The notes under the pieces were generated by a model that made no database searches, was not told where the DNA came from, and was given only the letters and a program-made list of their open reading frames with translations. DNA of 63,523 nt from Bradyrhizobium altum. GTDB taxonomy: Bacteria > Pseudomonadota > Alphaproteobacteria > Rhizobiales > Xanthobacteraceae. Position 1 is the stretch's first letter, and each line of letters opens with the position of its first letter. The translations under genes and the position numbers were made by a program. The stretch lies in the NCBI RefSeq assembly GCF_020889705.1, contig NZ_JACMYP010000018.1, forward strand, positions 1-63,523, written 5' to 3'. Below are positions 1 through 8,072 of this stretch, piece by piece.

Positions 1-156
1 CGCCGCGGCCATGGCGCCGGCGCCCTTGCCGGCGGCGAGGCAGATCACGCGTCCCTTCGGCGCCGGCCGAAGCCGCGATGCCAGCACGACATCGGGATGC
101 GCAGCCGCCACCGCAGCATCGAAGATCGAACGCAGGAAGGGACGACGGTCGGTCAT
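1..156 (-). CDS. glycerate 2-kinase (MOFRL family), N-terminal part only
   Basis: The first 52 codons of a minus-strand gene that runs off the window's left edge. The translation begins MTDRRPFLRSIFDAAVAAAH, continues with a pattern typical of hydroxypyruvate reductase/glycerate 2-kinases, and reaches a glycine-rich AAGKGAGAMAAA stretch, the usual N-terminal nucleotide-binding loop of this family. The enzyme phosphorylates D-glycerate to 2-phosphoglycerate in the cytoplasm. Its ATG lies 21 bp downstream of the stop of the preceding binding-protein gene with no terminator between them, so the two may share a transcript. The assignment rests on the N-terminus only, so the family is likely but the exact substrate is open. 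Confidence 0.7.
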   Translation of the reverse strand, partial: MTDRRPFLRSIFDAAVAAAHPDVVLASRLRPAPKGRVICLAAGKGAGAMAAA

Positions 157-177
157 GGCTGTGCTTTCGTTACGCGG

Positions 178-1410
178 TCAGTTTCCGGCGACTTCGCCGC
201 TGATGACGTCGCCGAACAACTGCCAGCGCTCGCCCTTGAACTGCATCAGCTGCAATTGCTCGATCGGCTGGAAGTCGGCGGGCCCGGTCGACAGCGTCAC
301 GCCGGGCAGCAGGCCGCCCTGCGCAAACTGCTTCAGGCTCGCCGCCTGCTTCATGACGTTGGCACGGGTGAGGTCGTCGCCGCAGCGGCGCAGCACCTCG
401 ACCATGGTGGTTGCCATGTTGTAGCCGGTCATGGCCGAGGCATCGACGCGGTTGGTGTCGGGCATGTACTTGGCGAGCAGTTCGTCGAACGCCTTCATGC
501 CGGCGTCGTCCTTCCACTGCGGGTCGCTGGCGTCCTTGGCGTAGGCCGCCGAGATCACGCCCTGCGCATTGTCGAGCCCGGCGGGACGCATCACCGTCGC
601 GGTGGAGGCCGAGACGTTGGAGACGATGGTCACCGGCTTCCAGTTCATCTCACCGAGCTTCTTGATCGCCTGGGCGCCGAATTTCGGCGTGGTGAAGAAG
701 ATGATGACGTCGGGATTGGCGGATTTCAGCCGCACGACATGGGAATCGATGGTGGGTTCGGCGACTTCGTAACTCTCCTTGGCGGCGATCCGCGCCGGAT
801 CGCTGGCGAAGCCGTCTTCCAGGCCCTTGAGGTAGTCCTTGCCCATGTCGTCGTTCTGGTAGAGCACCGCGACCTTGGCGGCGGGCTTCTCCTTGAGCAG
901 ATATTTCGCGTAGATCCGCGACTCGCTCTGGTAGCTCGGCAGCCAGCCCATGGTCCACGGGAACGCTTTCGGATCGTTCCACTTGGTCGCGCCGGTGGCG
1001 ACGAACAGCTGCGGCACCTTCTTGGCGTTGAGATATTTCTGGATCGCGGTGTTGGAGGCGGTGCCGAGCGTACCGAACAGGAACAGCACCTCGTCGCTCT
1101 CGACCAGCTTGCGGGCCTGCTCGACCGCCTTCGGCGGCGAATAGGCGTCGTCATAGGAAATGAAATTGATCTTGCGGCCGTTGATGCCGCCATCGTCGTT
1201 GACCTTCTTGAACACCGCGGCCATCGCCTTGCCGACCACGCCATAGGCCGACGCCGGGCCGCTATAGGGCACGATGTTGCCGATCTTGATCTCGGTGTCG
1301 GTCGCACCGGTGTCGTATTTCTTCTGCGCCCACGCGGCATTGCCGGTCACGGCGGCGACGGCGAGGCCGAGCAGGGCGGTTGCGACACGGTGACGGATCG
1401 GCTTCGGCAT
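178..1410 (-). CDS. ABC transporter substrate-binding protein, Liv/HAAT type (paralogue 5)
   Basis: A 410-residue periplasmic binding protein of the Peripla_BP_6 family. A signal peptide ends near residue 28 (AWA|QKK) and is followed by YDTGATDTEIKIGNIVPYSG, the start of the first lobe. It keeps the family block FVATGATKWNDP and a long two-lobe body. It is the last and most divergent-looking of five tandem paralogues downstream of livM, and should deliver a ligand to the LivHM permease. It has no livH/livM/ATPase partners of its own, so it probably shares the transporter encoded at 7048-10471. Unlike its siblings it is not followed by a visible terminator but by the glycerate kinase start 21 bp away. 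The ligand is unknown; linkage to pim genes suggests a carboxylic acid. Confidence 0.9.
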   Translation of the reverse strand: MPKPIRHRVATALLGLAVAAVTGNAAWAQKKYDTGATDTEIKIGNIVPYSGPASAYGVVGKAMAAVFKKVNDDGGINGRKINFISYDDAYSPPKAVEQARKLVESDEVLFLFGTLGTASNTAIQKYLNAKKVPQLFVATGATKWNDPKAFPWTMGWLPSYQSESRIYAKYLLKEKPAAKVAVLYQNDDMGKDYLKGLEDGFASDPARIAAKESYEVAEPTIDSHVVRLKSANPDVIIFFTTPKFGAQAIKKLGEMNWKPVTIVSNVSASTATVMRPAGLDNAQGVISAAYAKDASDPQWKDDAGMKAFDELLAKYMPDTNRVDASAMTGYNMATTMVEVLRRCGDDLTRANVMKQAASLKQFAQGGLLPGVTLSTGPADFQPIEQLQLMQFKGERWQLFGDVISGEVAGN

Positions 1411-1546
1411 TTCCCGAAAACTCCTTGTTGTTGCCGGCGCGCGAGGGCGCCGGGTTCTCTTCGGTTCTTGCGGGTTTTCCTAGCGCATTGCCGGGCAAAG
1501 TGTAAGCAGGCATCGCCCGAGCCGGTCGGCCCATGGTGAATGAAAA

Positions 1547-1573
1547 GCCCCCTGCGACGGTATCGCAGGGGGC
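1547..1573 (-). terminator. intrinsic terminator after binding-protein paralogue 4
   Basis: A perfect 11-bp stem (GCCCCCTGCGA / TCGCAGGGGGC) with a 5-base loop. On the minus strand it ends in a short T-run (AAAA at 1543-1546 on the plus strand). It lies just beyond the stop of the gene at 1601-2827. Confidence 0.8.
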
Positions 1574-1600
1574 CGTTGTCAGTCGGTCGTCGGCAGGAAA

Positions 1601-2827
1601 TCAGCCGCCGACGTCGGCACTGATGATGTCGCCGAACAGTTCCCATTTCTCGCCCTTGAACTTCATCAGCTGCAACTGGCTGATCGGGGCGAAATCGTTC
1701 GCGGCGGTGTTGATCTTGATGCCGGGCAGCAGCACTTCGGTGCGGAAGTCCTGCAGGCTCGCCGCCTGCTTCATGATGTTCTCGCGCGTGAGGTTGTCGC
1801 CGCACTGCTTGAGCACCTGGACCAGGGTCTGGGCCACGCCGTAGCCGGTCACGGTGCCGCCGTCGAGCTTGTCGCCTTCGGAGAAGTCCTTGGCCATGAA
1901 GGCGTAGAATTCCTTCATGCCGGGATCATTGTCCCATTGCTTGTCCGAGGGGTCCTTCAGATAGGCGGCAGAGATGATGCCCTGCGCGTTCTCGTAGCCG
2001 GCGGGCCTGATCACGCTGCCGACCGAGGCCGACACGTTGTTGAGGAAGTGGGTGGGCTTCCAGCCGACCTCGGTGACTTTCTTGATCGCCTGCGCCGCGA
2101 ATTTCGGCGTCGCGATGTCGATGAACACGTCGGCGTTGCTGGCCTTCAGCTTGACGATGTGGTTGTCGATGGTCGGCTCGGAGGTCTCGAAGCTCTCTTC
2201 GGCCACGATCATGCTGGCGGCCTTCTGGCCGAGGCCGTCCTTCAGACCCTTCAGATAGTCCTTGCCGTAATCGTCATTCTGGAACAGCACCGCGATCTTG
2301 GCGTTCGGCATGTTCTTCAGGATGTACTTTGCGTAGATCTGGGTCTCGCTCTGGTAGTTGGGCTGCCAGCCCATGGTCCAGGGAAAGTCCTTCGGATCGT
2401 TCCACTTGGTGGCGCCGGTGGCGACGAACAGCTGCGGCACCTTCTTGGAATTCATGTACTTCTGGATCGCCGAGTTCGACGGCGTGCCGAGCGAGTTGAA
2501 GATCAGCAGCACCTCGTCGCTTTCGACCAGCTTGCGGGCCTGCTCCACGGCCTTCGGCGGCGAGTAGGCGTCATCGTAGGAGATGAAGTTGATCTTGCGG
2601 CCGTTGATGCCACCGGCATCGTTGATCTTCTTGAAATAGGCGGCCTCGGTGCGGCCGATGATGCCGTAGGCGGAGGCGGGTCCGCTGTAGGGCATGATGT
2701 TGCCGATCTTGATCTCGGTGTCGCTGGCGCCGGTGTCGTATTTCTTCTGGGCAAGCGCAGCGCTGCTGGATGTCGCGACGAGCGCGAGCGCGGCCCCGAG
2801 GACCGCAAGTCTTGTGGTAGCGGACAT
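1601..2827 (-). CDS. ABC transporter substrate-binding protein, Liv/HAAT type (paralogue 4)
   Basis: A 408-residue Peripla_BP_6 protein with an N-terminal signal peptide ending at ALA|QKK near residue 26, then YDTGASDTEIKIGNIMPYSG. It keeps the FVATGATKWNDP block and the DDYGKDYLKGLKDG stretch seen in its neighbours. The start ATG was chosen because it directly precedes the charged and hydrophobic parts of the signal. It is followed by its own terminator and separated by 159 bp from paralogue 3, so it may be transcribed on its own or by read-through from the liv operon. The specific ligand cannot be read from the sequence. Confidence 0.92.
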   Translation of the reverse strand: MSATTRLAVLGAALALVATSSSAALAQKKYDTGASDTEIKIGNIMPYSGPASAYGIIGRTEAAYFKKINDAGGINGRKINFISYDDAYSPPKAVEQARKLVESDEVLLIFNSLGTPSNSAIQKYMNSKKVPQLFVATGATKWNDPKDFPWTMGWQPNYQSETQIYAKYILKNMPNAKIAVLFQNDDYGKDYLKGLKDGLGQKAASMIVAEESFETSEPTIDNHIVKLKASNADVFIDIATPKFAAQAIKKVTEVGWKPTHFLNNVSASVGSVIRPAGYENAQGIISAAYLKDPSDKQWDNDPGMKEFYAFMAKDFSEGDKLDGGTVTGYGVAQTLVQVLKQCGDNLTRENIMKQAASLQDFRTEVLLPGIKINTAANDFAPISQLQLMKFKGEKWELFGDIISADVGG

Positions 2828-2934
2828 CTATGTCTCTCTCCCTGTTGTCAGACGAACGTGTCGCGGCCCCCTGTTTCGAGGGCTCTCTTGTTATTCGGTG
2901 AAAATACCATCTTACCCAGGTCGCCTCAATGAAA

Positions 2935-2961
2935 AGCCCCTGCGACAACGCCGCAGGGGCT
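2935..2961 (-). terminator. intrinsic terminator after binding-protein paralogue 3
   Basis: A perfect stem AGCCCCTGCG / CGCAGGGGCT with a short loop, with A-residues at 2932-2935 giving a minus-strand T-run. It is nearly identical to the terminator at 1547-1573, which supports duplication of gene plus terminator as one unit. Confidence 0.8.
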
Positions 2962-2986
2962 CTCGTCTTTAGTCGACAATTCCGGG

Positions 2987-4216
2987 TTAACCGCCGACGT
3001 CGCCGCTCAAAATGTCGCCAAAGCGCTCCCAGGTCTGGCCCTTGAAGCGGATCAGTTGCAGTTGCGAGAGCGGCGCGAAATCGGTCGCCGAGGTGTTGAC
3101 CTTGACACCCGGCAACAGGCCGCCGGGTTCGTAATCGCGAATGCTGGCCGCCTGCTTCATGACGTTCTCGCGGGTCAGGTCGTCGCCGCACGCCTTGAGC
3201 ACATGCACCAGGCCCTGCGAGACGATGTAGGCGTACATCACGGAGGCATCGGCGCGGTTCGCTTCCGGATAGTATTTATCGAGGAACTCGTTCCAGGCGA
3301 TCATTGCCTTGTCGGTCTTCCACTGCGGGTCGGTCGGGTCCTTGAAATATTGCGACGAAATGATGTCCTGGGCGTTCTCGAAGCCCGCGGGCTTGATCAC
3401 ACTGCCGATCGATCCGGAGACGTTGTTGAGGAAATGCAGCGGATGCCAGTTGAGCTCGGCGTTCTTCTTGATCGCCTGCGCCGCGAATTTCGGAGTCGTG
3501 ATGTTGAAGAACACGTCGGCGCCGGAGGCCTTGAGCCTGACGATGTGGGAGTCAATGGTCGGCTCGGTCACCTCGTAGCTGTCCTCGGCGACGATCATCG
3601 ATGCGGCCTTGGCGCCGAGCCCGTCCTTGAACCCCTTCAGATAGTCCTTGCCGTAATCGTCGTTCTGGTAGAGCACCGCGATCTTGGCGTCCGGCTTGTT
3701 CTTCAGGATGTACTTTGCGTAGATGATGGACTCGCTCTGGTAGTTGGGCTGCCAGCCCATCGTCCAGGGAAATTCCCTCGGGTCGTTCCACTTGGTGGCG
3801 CCGGTGGCGACGAACAGCTGCGGCACCTTCTTCTGGTTCATGTATTTCTGGATCGCCGAGTTCGGCGGCGTGCCGAGCGAATTGAAGATCAGCAGCACCT
3901 CGTCGCTCTCGACGAGCTTGCGCGCCTGCTCGACGGTCTTCGGTGGTGTGTAGGCGTCGTCATAGCTGATGAAGGTAACCTTGCGGCCGTTGATGCCACC
4001 CTCGGCATTGATCTTGCGGAAATAGGCCTCCTCGGTCTTGCCGATCACGCCATAGGCGGAAGCCGCTCCGCTGTAGGGCATGATGTTGCCGATCTTGATT
4101 TCGCTGTCGGAGGCACCGATGTCGTATTTCTTCTGCGCGACGGAGGGACTCGTGGTCGCTGCGAGCAATGCGAGGACAGCCGAAAAGGCCCCCAACCGCA
4201 AACGGATAGCAGGCAT
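2987..4216 (-). CDS. ABC transporter substrate-binding protein, Liv/HAAT type (paralogue 3)
   Basis: A 409-residue periplasmic binding protein. The signal peptide ends around residue 27 (SVA|QKK), followed by YDIGASDSEIKIGNIMPYSG. It has the FVATGATKWNDP block, and DAKIAVLYQNDDYGKDYLKG marks the hinge-proximal region common to the whole set. It is close to paralogue 4 over most of its length. It is bordered by a terminator on each side, so an independent promoter in the 227-bp upstream gap is possible, though none is obvious. It should act in the periplasm as a ligand donor for LivHM. Confidence 0.92.
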   Translation of the reverse strand: MPAIRLRLGAFSAVLALLAATTSPSVAQKKYDIGASDSEIKIGNIMPYSGAASAYGVIGKTEEAYFRKINAEGGINGRKVTFISYDDAYTPPKTVEQARKLVESDEVLLIFNSLGTPPNSAIQKYMNQKKVPQLFVATGATKWNDPREFPWTMGWQPNYQSESIIYAKYILKNKPDAKIAVLYQNDDYGKDYLKGFKDGLGAKAASMIVAEDSYEVTEPTIDSHIVRLKASGADVFFNITTPKFAAQAIKKNAELNWHPLHFLNNVSGSIGSVIKPAGFENAQDIISSQYFKDPTDPQWKTDKAMIAWNEFLDKYYPEANRADASVMYAYIVSQGLVHVLKACGDDLTRENVMKQAASIRDYEPGGLLPGVKVNTSATDFAPLSQLQLIRFKGQTWERFGDILSGDVGG

Positions 4217-4318
4217 TTTGATCTCCCTTGGATCACGGTGAATGTGTCACGATTTTTGGAGTGGGAGCACTTTGCGGCTCCTTTCGGCATTGAATACCTT
4301 TCGTCAGGTGCCAGCAAC

Positions 4319-4350
4319 AGAAAGCCCCCCCGCGGCGCTGCCGCGGAGCG
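4319..4350 (-). terminator. intrinsic terminator after binding-protein paralogue 2
   Basis: A 7-bp perfect stem CCGCGGC / GCCGCGG with a GCT loop, plus a C7 run and AAA on the plus strand giving a weak minus-strand U-tract. A second inverted repeat (TTGCGAGG ... CCTCGCAA, about 4370-4408) lies immediately upstream in transcription. Confidence 0.6.
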
Positions 4351-4443
4351 CGTCATTTAGTCGAACGCGTTGCGAGGAAAGCCGGTGCCGCGGAATCGCC
4401 TCGCAACACACGCAAAGCGATTGCGTGGAGATCGTGCGTCGTC

Positions 4444-5670
4444 CTAGTTGCTGAGCCCGCTCGAGATGATGTCGCCGAACAGCTCCCACTTCTCGCCCTT
4501 GAAGCGCATCAGCTGCAACTGCTTGATCGGTGCGAAGTCGGTGGCCGAGGTGTTGATGCTGATGCCCGGCAGCAGCGTACCGGGGACATAATCCTTCAGG
4601 CTCGCGGCCTGCTTCATGATGTTGGCGCGCGTGAGATCGTCACCGCACATCTCCAGCACCTGCGCCATGGTCTGTGCGGCGGCGTAGCCGAAGGAGGTGG
4701 CGCCGTCGAGCTTGTTGGCGTCGGGATAATCCTTCTTGAGGAAGGCAAGGAATTTCTCCATGCCGGGATCCTTGTCCCATTGCGGATCGGCGCCGTCCTT
4801 GAGATAGGACGCCGACAGGACGCCCTGCGAGTTCTCGAAGCCGGCCGGCTGCATGACGCCGCCGACCGAGGCTGAGACATTGGCGACGAACTGCAAAGGC
4901 GTCCACGCGATTTCGGCGGCCTTCTTGATTGCCTGCGCCGCGAATTTCGGTGACGTGATGCTGATGAAGGTGTCGGCGCCGGCGGCTTTCAGCTTGACGA
5001 TGTGATTGTCGATCGCAGGCTCCGACGTCTCGTAAGCTTCTTCGGCGACGATCATCGAGGCCTTGTCGCCGAAGGCGTCCTTCAGGCCCTTGAGGTAGTC
5101 CTTGCCGAAATCGTCGTTCTGGTAAAGCACGGCAACCTTGGCGTCGGGTTTGTGCTTCATGATGTATTTTGCGTAGACCCGCGCCTCGTCCTGGTAGGAC
5201 GGCTGCCAGCCCATGGTCCAGGGATAGTTCTTGGGGTCGTTCCACTTGGATCCGCCGGAACCGACGAACAGTTGTGGCACCTGCTTCTCGTTCATGTACT
5301 TCCGGATCGAAGCGTTGGTTGCTGTACCAACCGAGCCGAACACCAGCAGGACCTCGTCGTCCTCGACCAGCTTGCGGGTTTGCTCCACCGTCTTGGCCGG
5401 CGAGTAGCTGTCGTCATAGGAGATGAACGTGATCTTGCGGCCGTGGATGCCGCCGGACTCGTTGATCATCTTGAAGTAGGCCGCCTCGGTCCTGCCGATC
5501 ACGCCATAGGCTGAGGCGGGGCCGCTGTAGGGCGCGGTGTTGCCGATCTTGATCTCGGTGTCGCTGGCCCCGGTGTCGTATTTCTTCTGCGCCAGCGCGA
5601 CATTGCAGCTCGTCAGGATCAGAGCCAATGCGGACAAGAGCGCCGTCAGGGACGGGCGTGCGGCAGTCAT
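4444..5670 (-). CDS. ABC transporter substrate-binding protein, Liv/HAAT type (paralogue 2, divergent pocket)
   Basis: A 408-residue Peripla_BP_6 protein. I take the ATG at 5670, which opens directly onto the signal sequence, rather than an in-frame ATG 63 bp upstream. The signal holds LTSC at residues 19-22, which fits a lipobox, as well as an ALA|QKK site at residues 25-30, so it could be a lipoprotein or a soluble periplasmic protein. The otherwise constant FVATGATKWNDP segment reads FVGSGGSKWNDP here, a change in a region likely near the ligand. Codon style and the rest of the fold match its neighbours. It has terminators on both sides. Confidence 0.92.
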   Translation of the reverse strand: MTAARPSLTALLSALALILTSCNVALAQKKYDTGASDTEIKIGNTAPYSGPASAYGVIGRTEAAYFKMINESGGIHGRKITFISYDDSYSPAKTVEQTRKLVEDDEVLLVFGSVGTATNASIRKYMNEKQVPQLFVGSGGSKWNDPKNYPWTMGWQPSYQDEARVYAKYIMKHKPDAKVAVLYQNDDFGKDYLKGLKDAFGDKASMIVAEEAYETSEPAIDNHIVKLKAAGADTFISITSPKFAAQAIKKAAEIAWTPLQFVANVSASVGGVMQPAGFENSQGVLSASYLKDGADPQWDKDPGMEKFLAFLKKDYPDANKLDGATSFGYAAAQTMAQVLEMCGDDLTRANIMKQAASLKDYVPGTLLPGISINTSATDFAPIKQLQLMRFKGEKWELFGDIISSGLSN

Positions 5671-5731
5671 GGTTTCCCCACCTCGAGTTCTTAGTTTGGA
5701 GTATTCAATACGATCGGCGCGGGGCGTCAAC

Positions 5732-5763
5732 AAAAAGCCCCCGCGACTGTTATCGCGGAGGCT
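5732..5763 (-). terminator. intrinsic terminator after binding-protein paralogue 1 (end of liv operon)
   Basis: A stem AGCCCCCGCGA / TCGCGGAGGCT with one unpaired base and a 6-base loop, followed on the minus strand by TTTTT (A5 at 5732-5736 on the plus strand). It probably ends most transcripts from livGFHM plus the first binding protein. Confidence 0.8.
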
Positions 5764-5788
5764 GTTGTTTTATTCCCGCAGTGCAACG

Positions 5789-7018
5789 TCACTCAGAGGG
5801 GACGTCGCCGGAAATGATGTCACCGAACAGTTCCCACTTCTGACCCTTGAAGCGCTGCATCTGCAGCTGGGCGATCGGGGCGAAGTCGGTGGCGGAGGTG
5901 TTGATCTTGACGCCGGGCAGCAGGGTATCCGGCGTAAAGTCCTTCAGGCTCGCCGCCTGCTTCATGACGTTGGCGCGGGTGAGGTCGTCGCCGCACATTT
6001 CCAGCACCTTGGCGAGCGTCTGCGCGGCGCCATAGCCGTAGACATAGCCGCCGTCGGTCTTGTCGGCGCCCGGCATGTACTTGTCGAGAAACTCGGACCA
6101 CTTCTTCATGCCGGGGTCGTTGTTCCACTGCGAGTCGGCGCCGTCCTTGGCATAGGCCGCCGACAGCACGCCCTGGGCGTTGTCGAAGCCGGCCGGCTGC
6201 ATCACGCTGCCGACCGAGGCCGACACGTTGGTGATGATCTGCAGCGGCTTCCAGCCGAGCTCGGCGGTCTTCTTGATGGTCTGCGCGCCGAACTTCGGCG
6301 TGGTGTAGATCAGCAGCACGTCCGGATTGGCGGCCTTGATCTTGACGATGTGGCCGTCGATCGACGGCTCGGACACCTCATAGCTCTCCTCCATGATGAT
6401 GCTGGAGGCTGCCTTGGCGCCAAAACCGTCCTTGGTGCCCTTGAGGTAGTCTTTGCCGAAGTCGTCGTTCTGATAGAGGATCGCGACCTTGGCGTCCGGC
6501 TTCTCCTTCATCAGCCACTTGGCATAGATCTGCGCTTCGCTCTGGTAGCTCGGCTGCCAGCCCATGGTCCACGGGAAGTTCTTCGGATCGTTCCACTTGG
6601 TGGCGCCGGTGGCGACGAACAGCTGCGGGATCTTCTTGGAATTCAGGTATTTCTGGATCGCGGTGTTGGACGGCGTGCCGAGCGGGTTGAAGACCAGCAG
6701 CACTTCGTCGCTCTCGACCAGCTTGCGCACCTGCTCGACCGCCTTCGGCGGCGAATAGGCGTCGTCATAGCTGACGAAATTGACCTTGCGGCCGTTGATG
6801 CCGCCGCGGTCGTTGATCATCTTGAAGTAGGCTTCTTCGGTCTTGCCGATCACGCCGTAGGCGGAGGCCGGTCCCGAATAGGGGATGATGTTGCCGACCT
6901 TGATCTCGGTATCGCTTGCGCCGGTGTCGTATTTCTTTTGGGCGAATGCGGCAGTGGACGTCGCGGCAACAGCGACGATCGCCGCGGAAATCGCGGCGAT
7001 CCGAACGGTAGAAAGCAT
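5789..7018 (-). CDS. ABC transporter substrate-binding protein, Liv/HAAT type (paralogue 1, operonic)
   Basis: A 409-residue periplasmic binding protein placed 29 bp after livM. It is the only one of the five binding proteins directly in the transporter operon. The start at 7018 is set by a strong AGGAGA ribosome-binding site; the longer open frame upstream is antisense-like read-through into livM. The signal peptide ends near residue 26 (AFA|QKK), then YDTGASDTEIKVGNIIPYSG follows. It is presumably the main ligand receptor for the LivHM permease. Linkage to the pim genes suggests a carboxylate or dicarboxylate ligand rather than a branched-chain amino acid; that is inference. Confidence 0.93.
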   Translation of the reverse strand: MLSTVRIAAISAAIVAVAATSTAAFAQKKYDTGASDTEIKVGNIIPYSGPASAYGVIGKTEEAYFKMINDRGGINGRKVNFVSYDDAYSPPKAVEQVRKLVESDEVLLVFNPLGTPSNTAIQKYLNSKKIPQLFVATGATKWNDPKNFPWTMGWQPSYQSEAQIYAKWLMKEKPDAKVAILYQNDDFGKDYLKGTKDGFGAKAASSIIMEESYEVSEPSIDGHIVKIKAANPDVLLIYTTPKFGAQTIKKTAELGWKPLQIITNVSASVGSVMQPAGFDNAQGVLSAAYAKDGADSQWNNDPGMKKWSEFLDKYMPGADKTDGGYVYGYGAAQTLAKVLEMCGDDLTRANVMKQAASLKDFTPDTLLPGVKINTSATDFAPIAQLQMQRFKGQKWELFGDIISGDVPSE

Positions 7019-7047
7019 AACGTCTCCTGGTTTGGTTCTAAAGATTC

Positions 7048-8070
7048 TTAGTTTTTCTTGAGCTTTGCGGCCAGTTGCTGGGCAACGATCGCAACCTGCC
7101 TGGCGCCGTGCGGCACGAGGAAGATGACGAGGAACAGCAACACGCCGAACACCGCACCCGAAAGGCCCTTCGAGATGCCTTCGGCGATGTTGGGCACGAA
7201 GATGATGAAGGCGGAACCTACGATCGAGCCGGGCAGCCAGCCGACGCCGCCGACCACCATGCCGAGGAACAGCGAGATCGCGAGCTGGATGGTGTAGCCG
7301 TCGGGCGCCACGAACTGCACCGCGATGGCGCCGAGACCGCCGGCAACGCCGGTGATGCCGGCCGAGACGCCGAACGCCAGCGTCTTGTACAGCGCGACGT
7401 CGACGCCCATCGCGGAGGCCGCGATCTCGTTGTCGCGGATCGCCATGAAGGCGCGGCCGGAGCGCGACCGCAGCAGGTTCACCGAGGCGAGGTAGATTCC
7501 GATCGAGACCGCCAGGGTGAAATAATACAGCCACATGTCCTGCCCCATCGGCAGGCCGAACGGCGCGTCGGGCTTGGTCACGACCAGGCCCTGCACGCCG
7601 CCGGTCCAGTGCTCGAAATAGCCGAGCTTGAGGAGCTGCGGCATCGCGGTGGCAAGCGCAAAGGTCGCCAACGCCAGATAGACGCCGGATAGCCGCAGCG
7701 CCGGCTGGCCGAACAGGAAGCCGAAGCCGAAGCAGACGATGCCCGCGACCGGCAGCGTGAGGGCATAGTTCATGCCCGCATGCTCCATCAGGATCGCCGA
7801 CGTATAGGCGCCGACGGCGTAGAACGCGCTCTGGCCGAGCGAGAACTGGCCGCTTCCGCCGGTCAGGATGTTGAGCGCCATCACCGCAAGGGCGTAGATC
7901 AGAAGCATCGTCATCTGGAAGATGATGAAGTTCTTCACGAACAGCGGGATCAGGATGAGCACGGCGAGCACGATAAGCGAGGTGCCGTAGCCGAGCGTCA
8001 TGGCGCGCTTGGGAACGGCCTCGACAGCCTGGCCTTCGGTGACAACTTCGACTTCTTCAGCGGCGCTCAT
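7048..8070 (-). CDS. livM: branched-chain amino acid-type ABC transporter permease LivM
   Basis: A 340-residue inner-membrane permease of the LivM family with about nine hydrophobic helices. A short charged N-terminus (SAAEEVEVVTEGQAVEAVPK) precedes the first helix. The signature GGSGQFSLGQSAFYAVGAYTS lies in the N-terminal half, and SGRAFMAIRDNEIAASAMGV is the cytoplasmic coupling loop that contacts the ATPases. It starts 2 bp after livH ends, so the two are translationally linked, and it pairs with LivH to form the channel. The binding protein follows 29 bp later. Confidence 0.95.
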   Translation of the reverse strand: MSAAEEVEVVTEGQAVEAVPKRAMTLGYGTSLIVLAVLILIPLFVKNFIIFQMTMLLIYALAVMALNILTGGSGQFSLGQSAFYAVGAYTSAILMEHAGMNYALTLPVAGIVCFGFGFLFGQPALRLSGVYLALATFALATAMPQLLKLGYFEHWTGGVQGLVVTKPDAPFGLPMGQDMWLYYFTLAVSIGIYLASVNLLRSRSGRAFMAIRDNEIAASAMGVDVALYKTLAFGVSAGITGVAGGLGAIAVQFVAPDGYTIQLAISLFLGMVVGGVGWLPGSIVGSAFIIFVPNIAEGISKGLSGAVFGVLLFLVIFLVPHGARQVAIVAQQLAAKLKKN

Positions 8071-8072
8071 GA

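Noticed and set aside
97..1539. 480-codon plus-strand frame across the last binding-protein gene
   Set aside because: It is the antisense frame of a clear family member; GC-rich third positions keep it open. No signal, start site or family match.
1937..4360. Two plus-strand frames of 331 and 434 codons
   Set aside because: Antisense shadows of paralogues 3 and 4; their His/Val/Arg-rich composition is what reverse-complemented binding-protein codons give.
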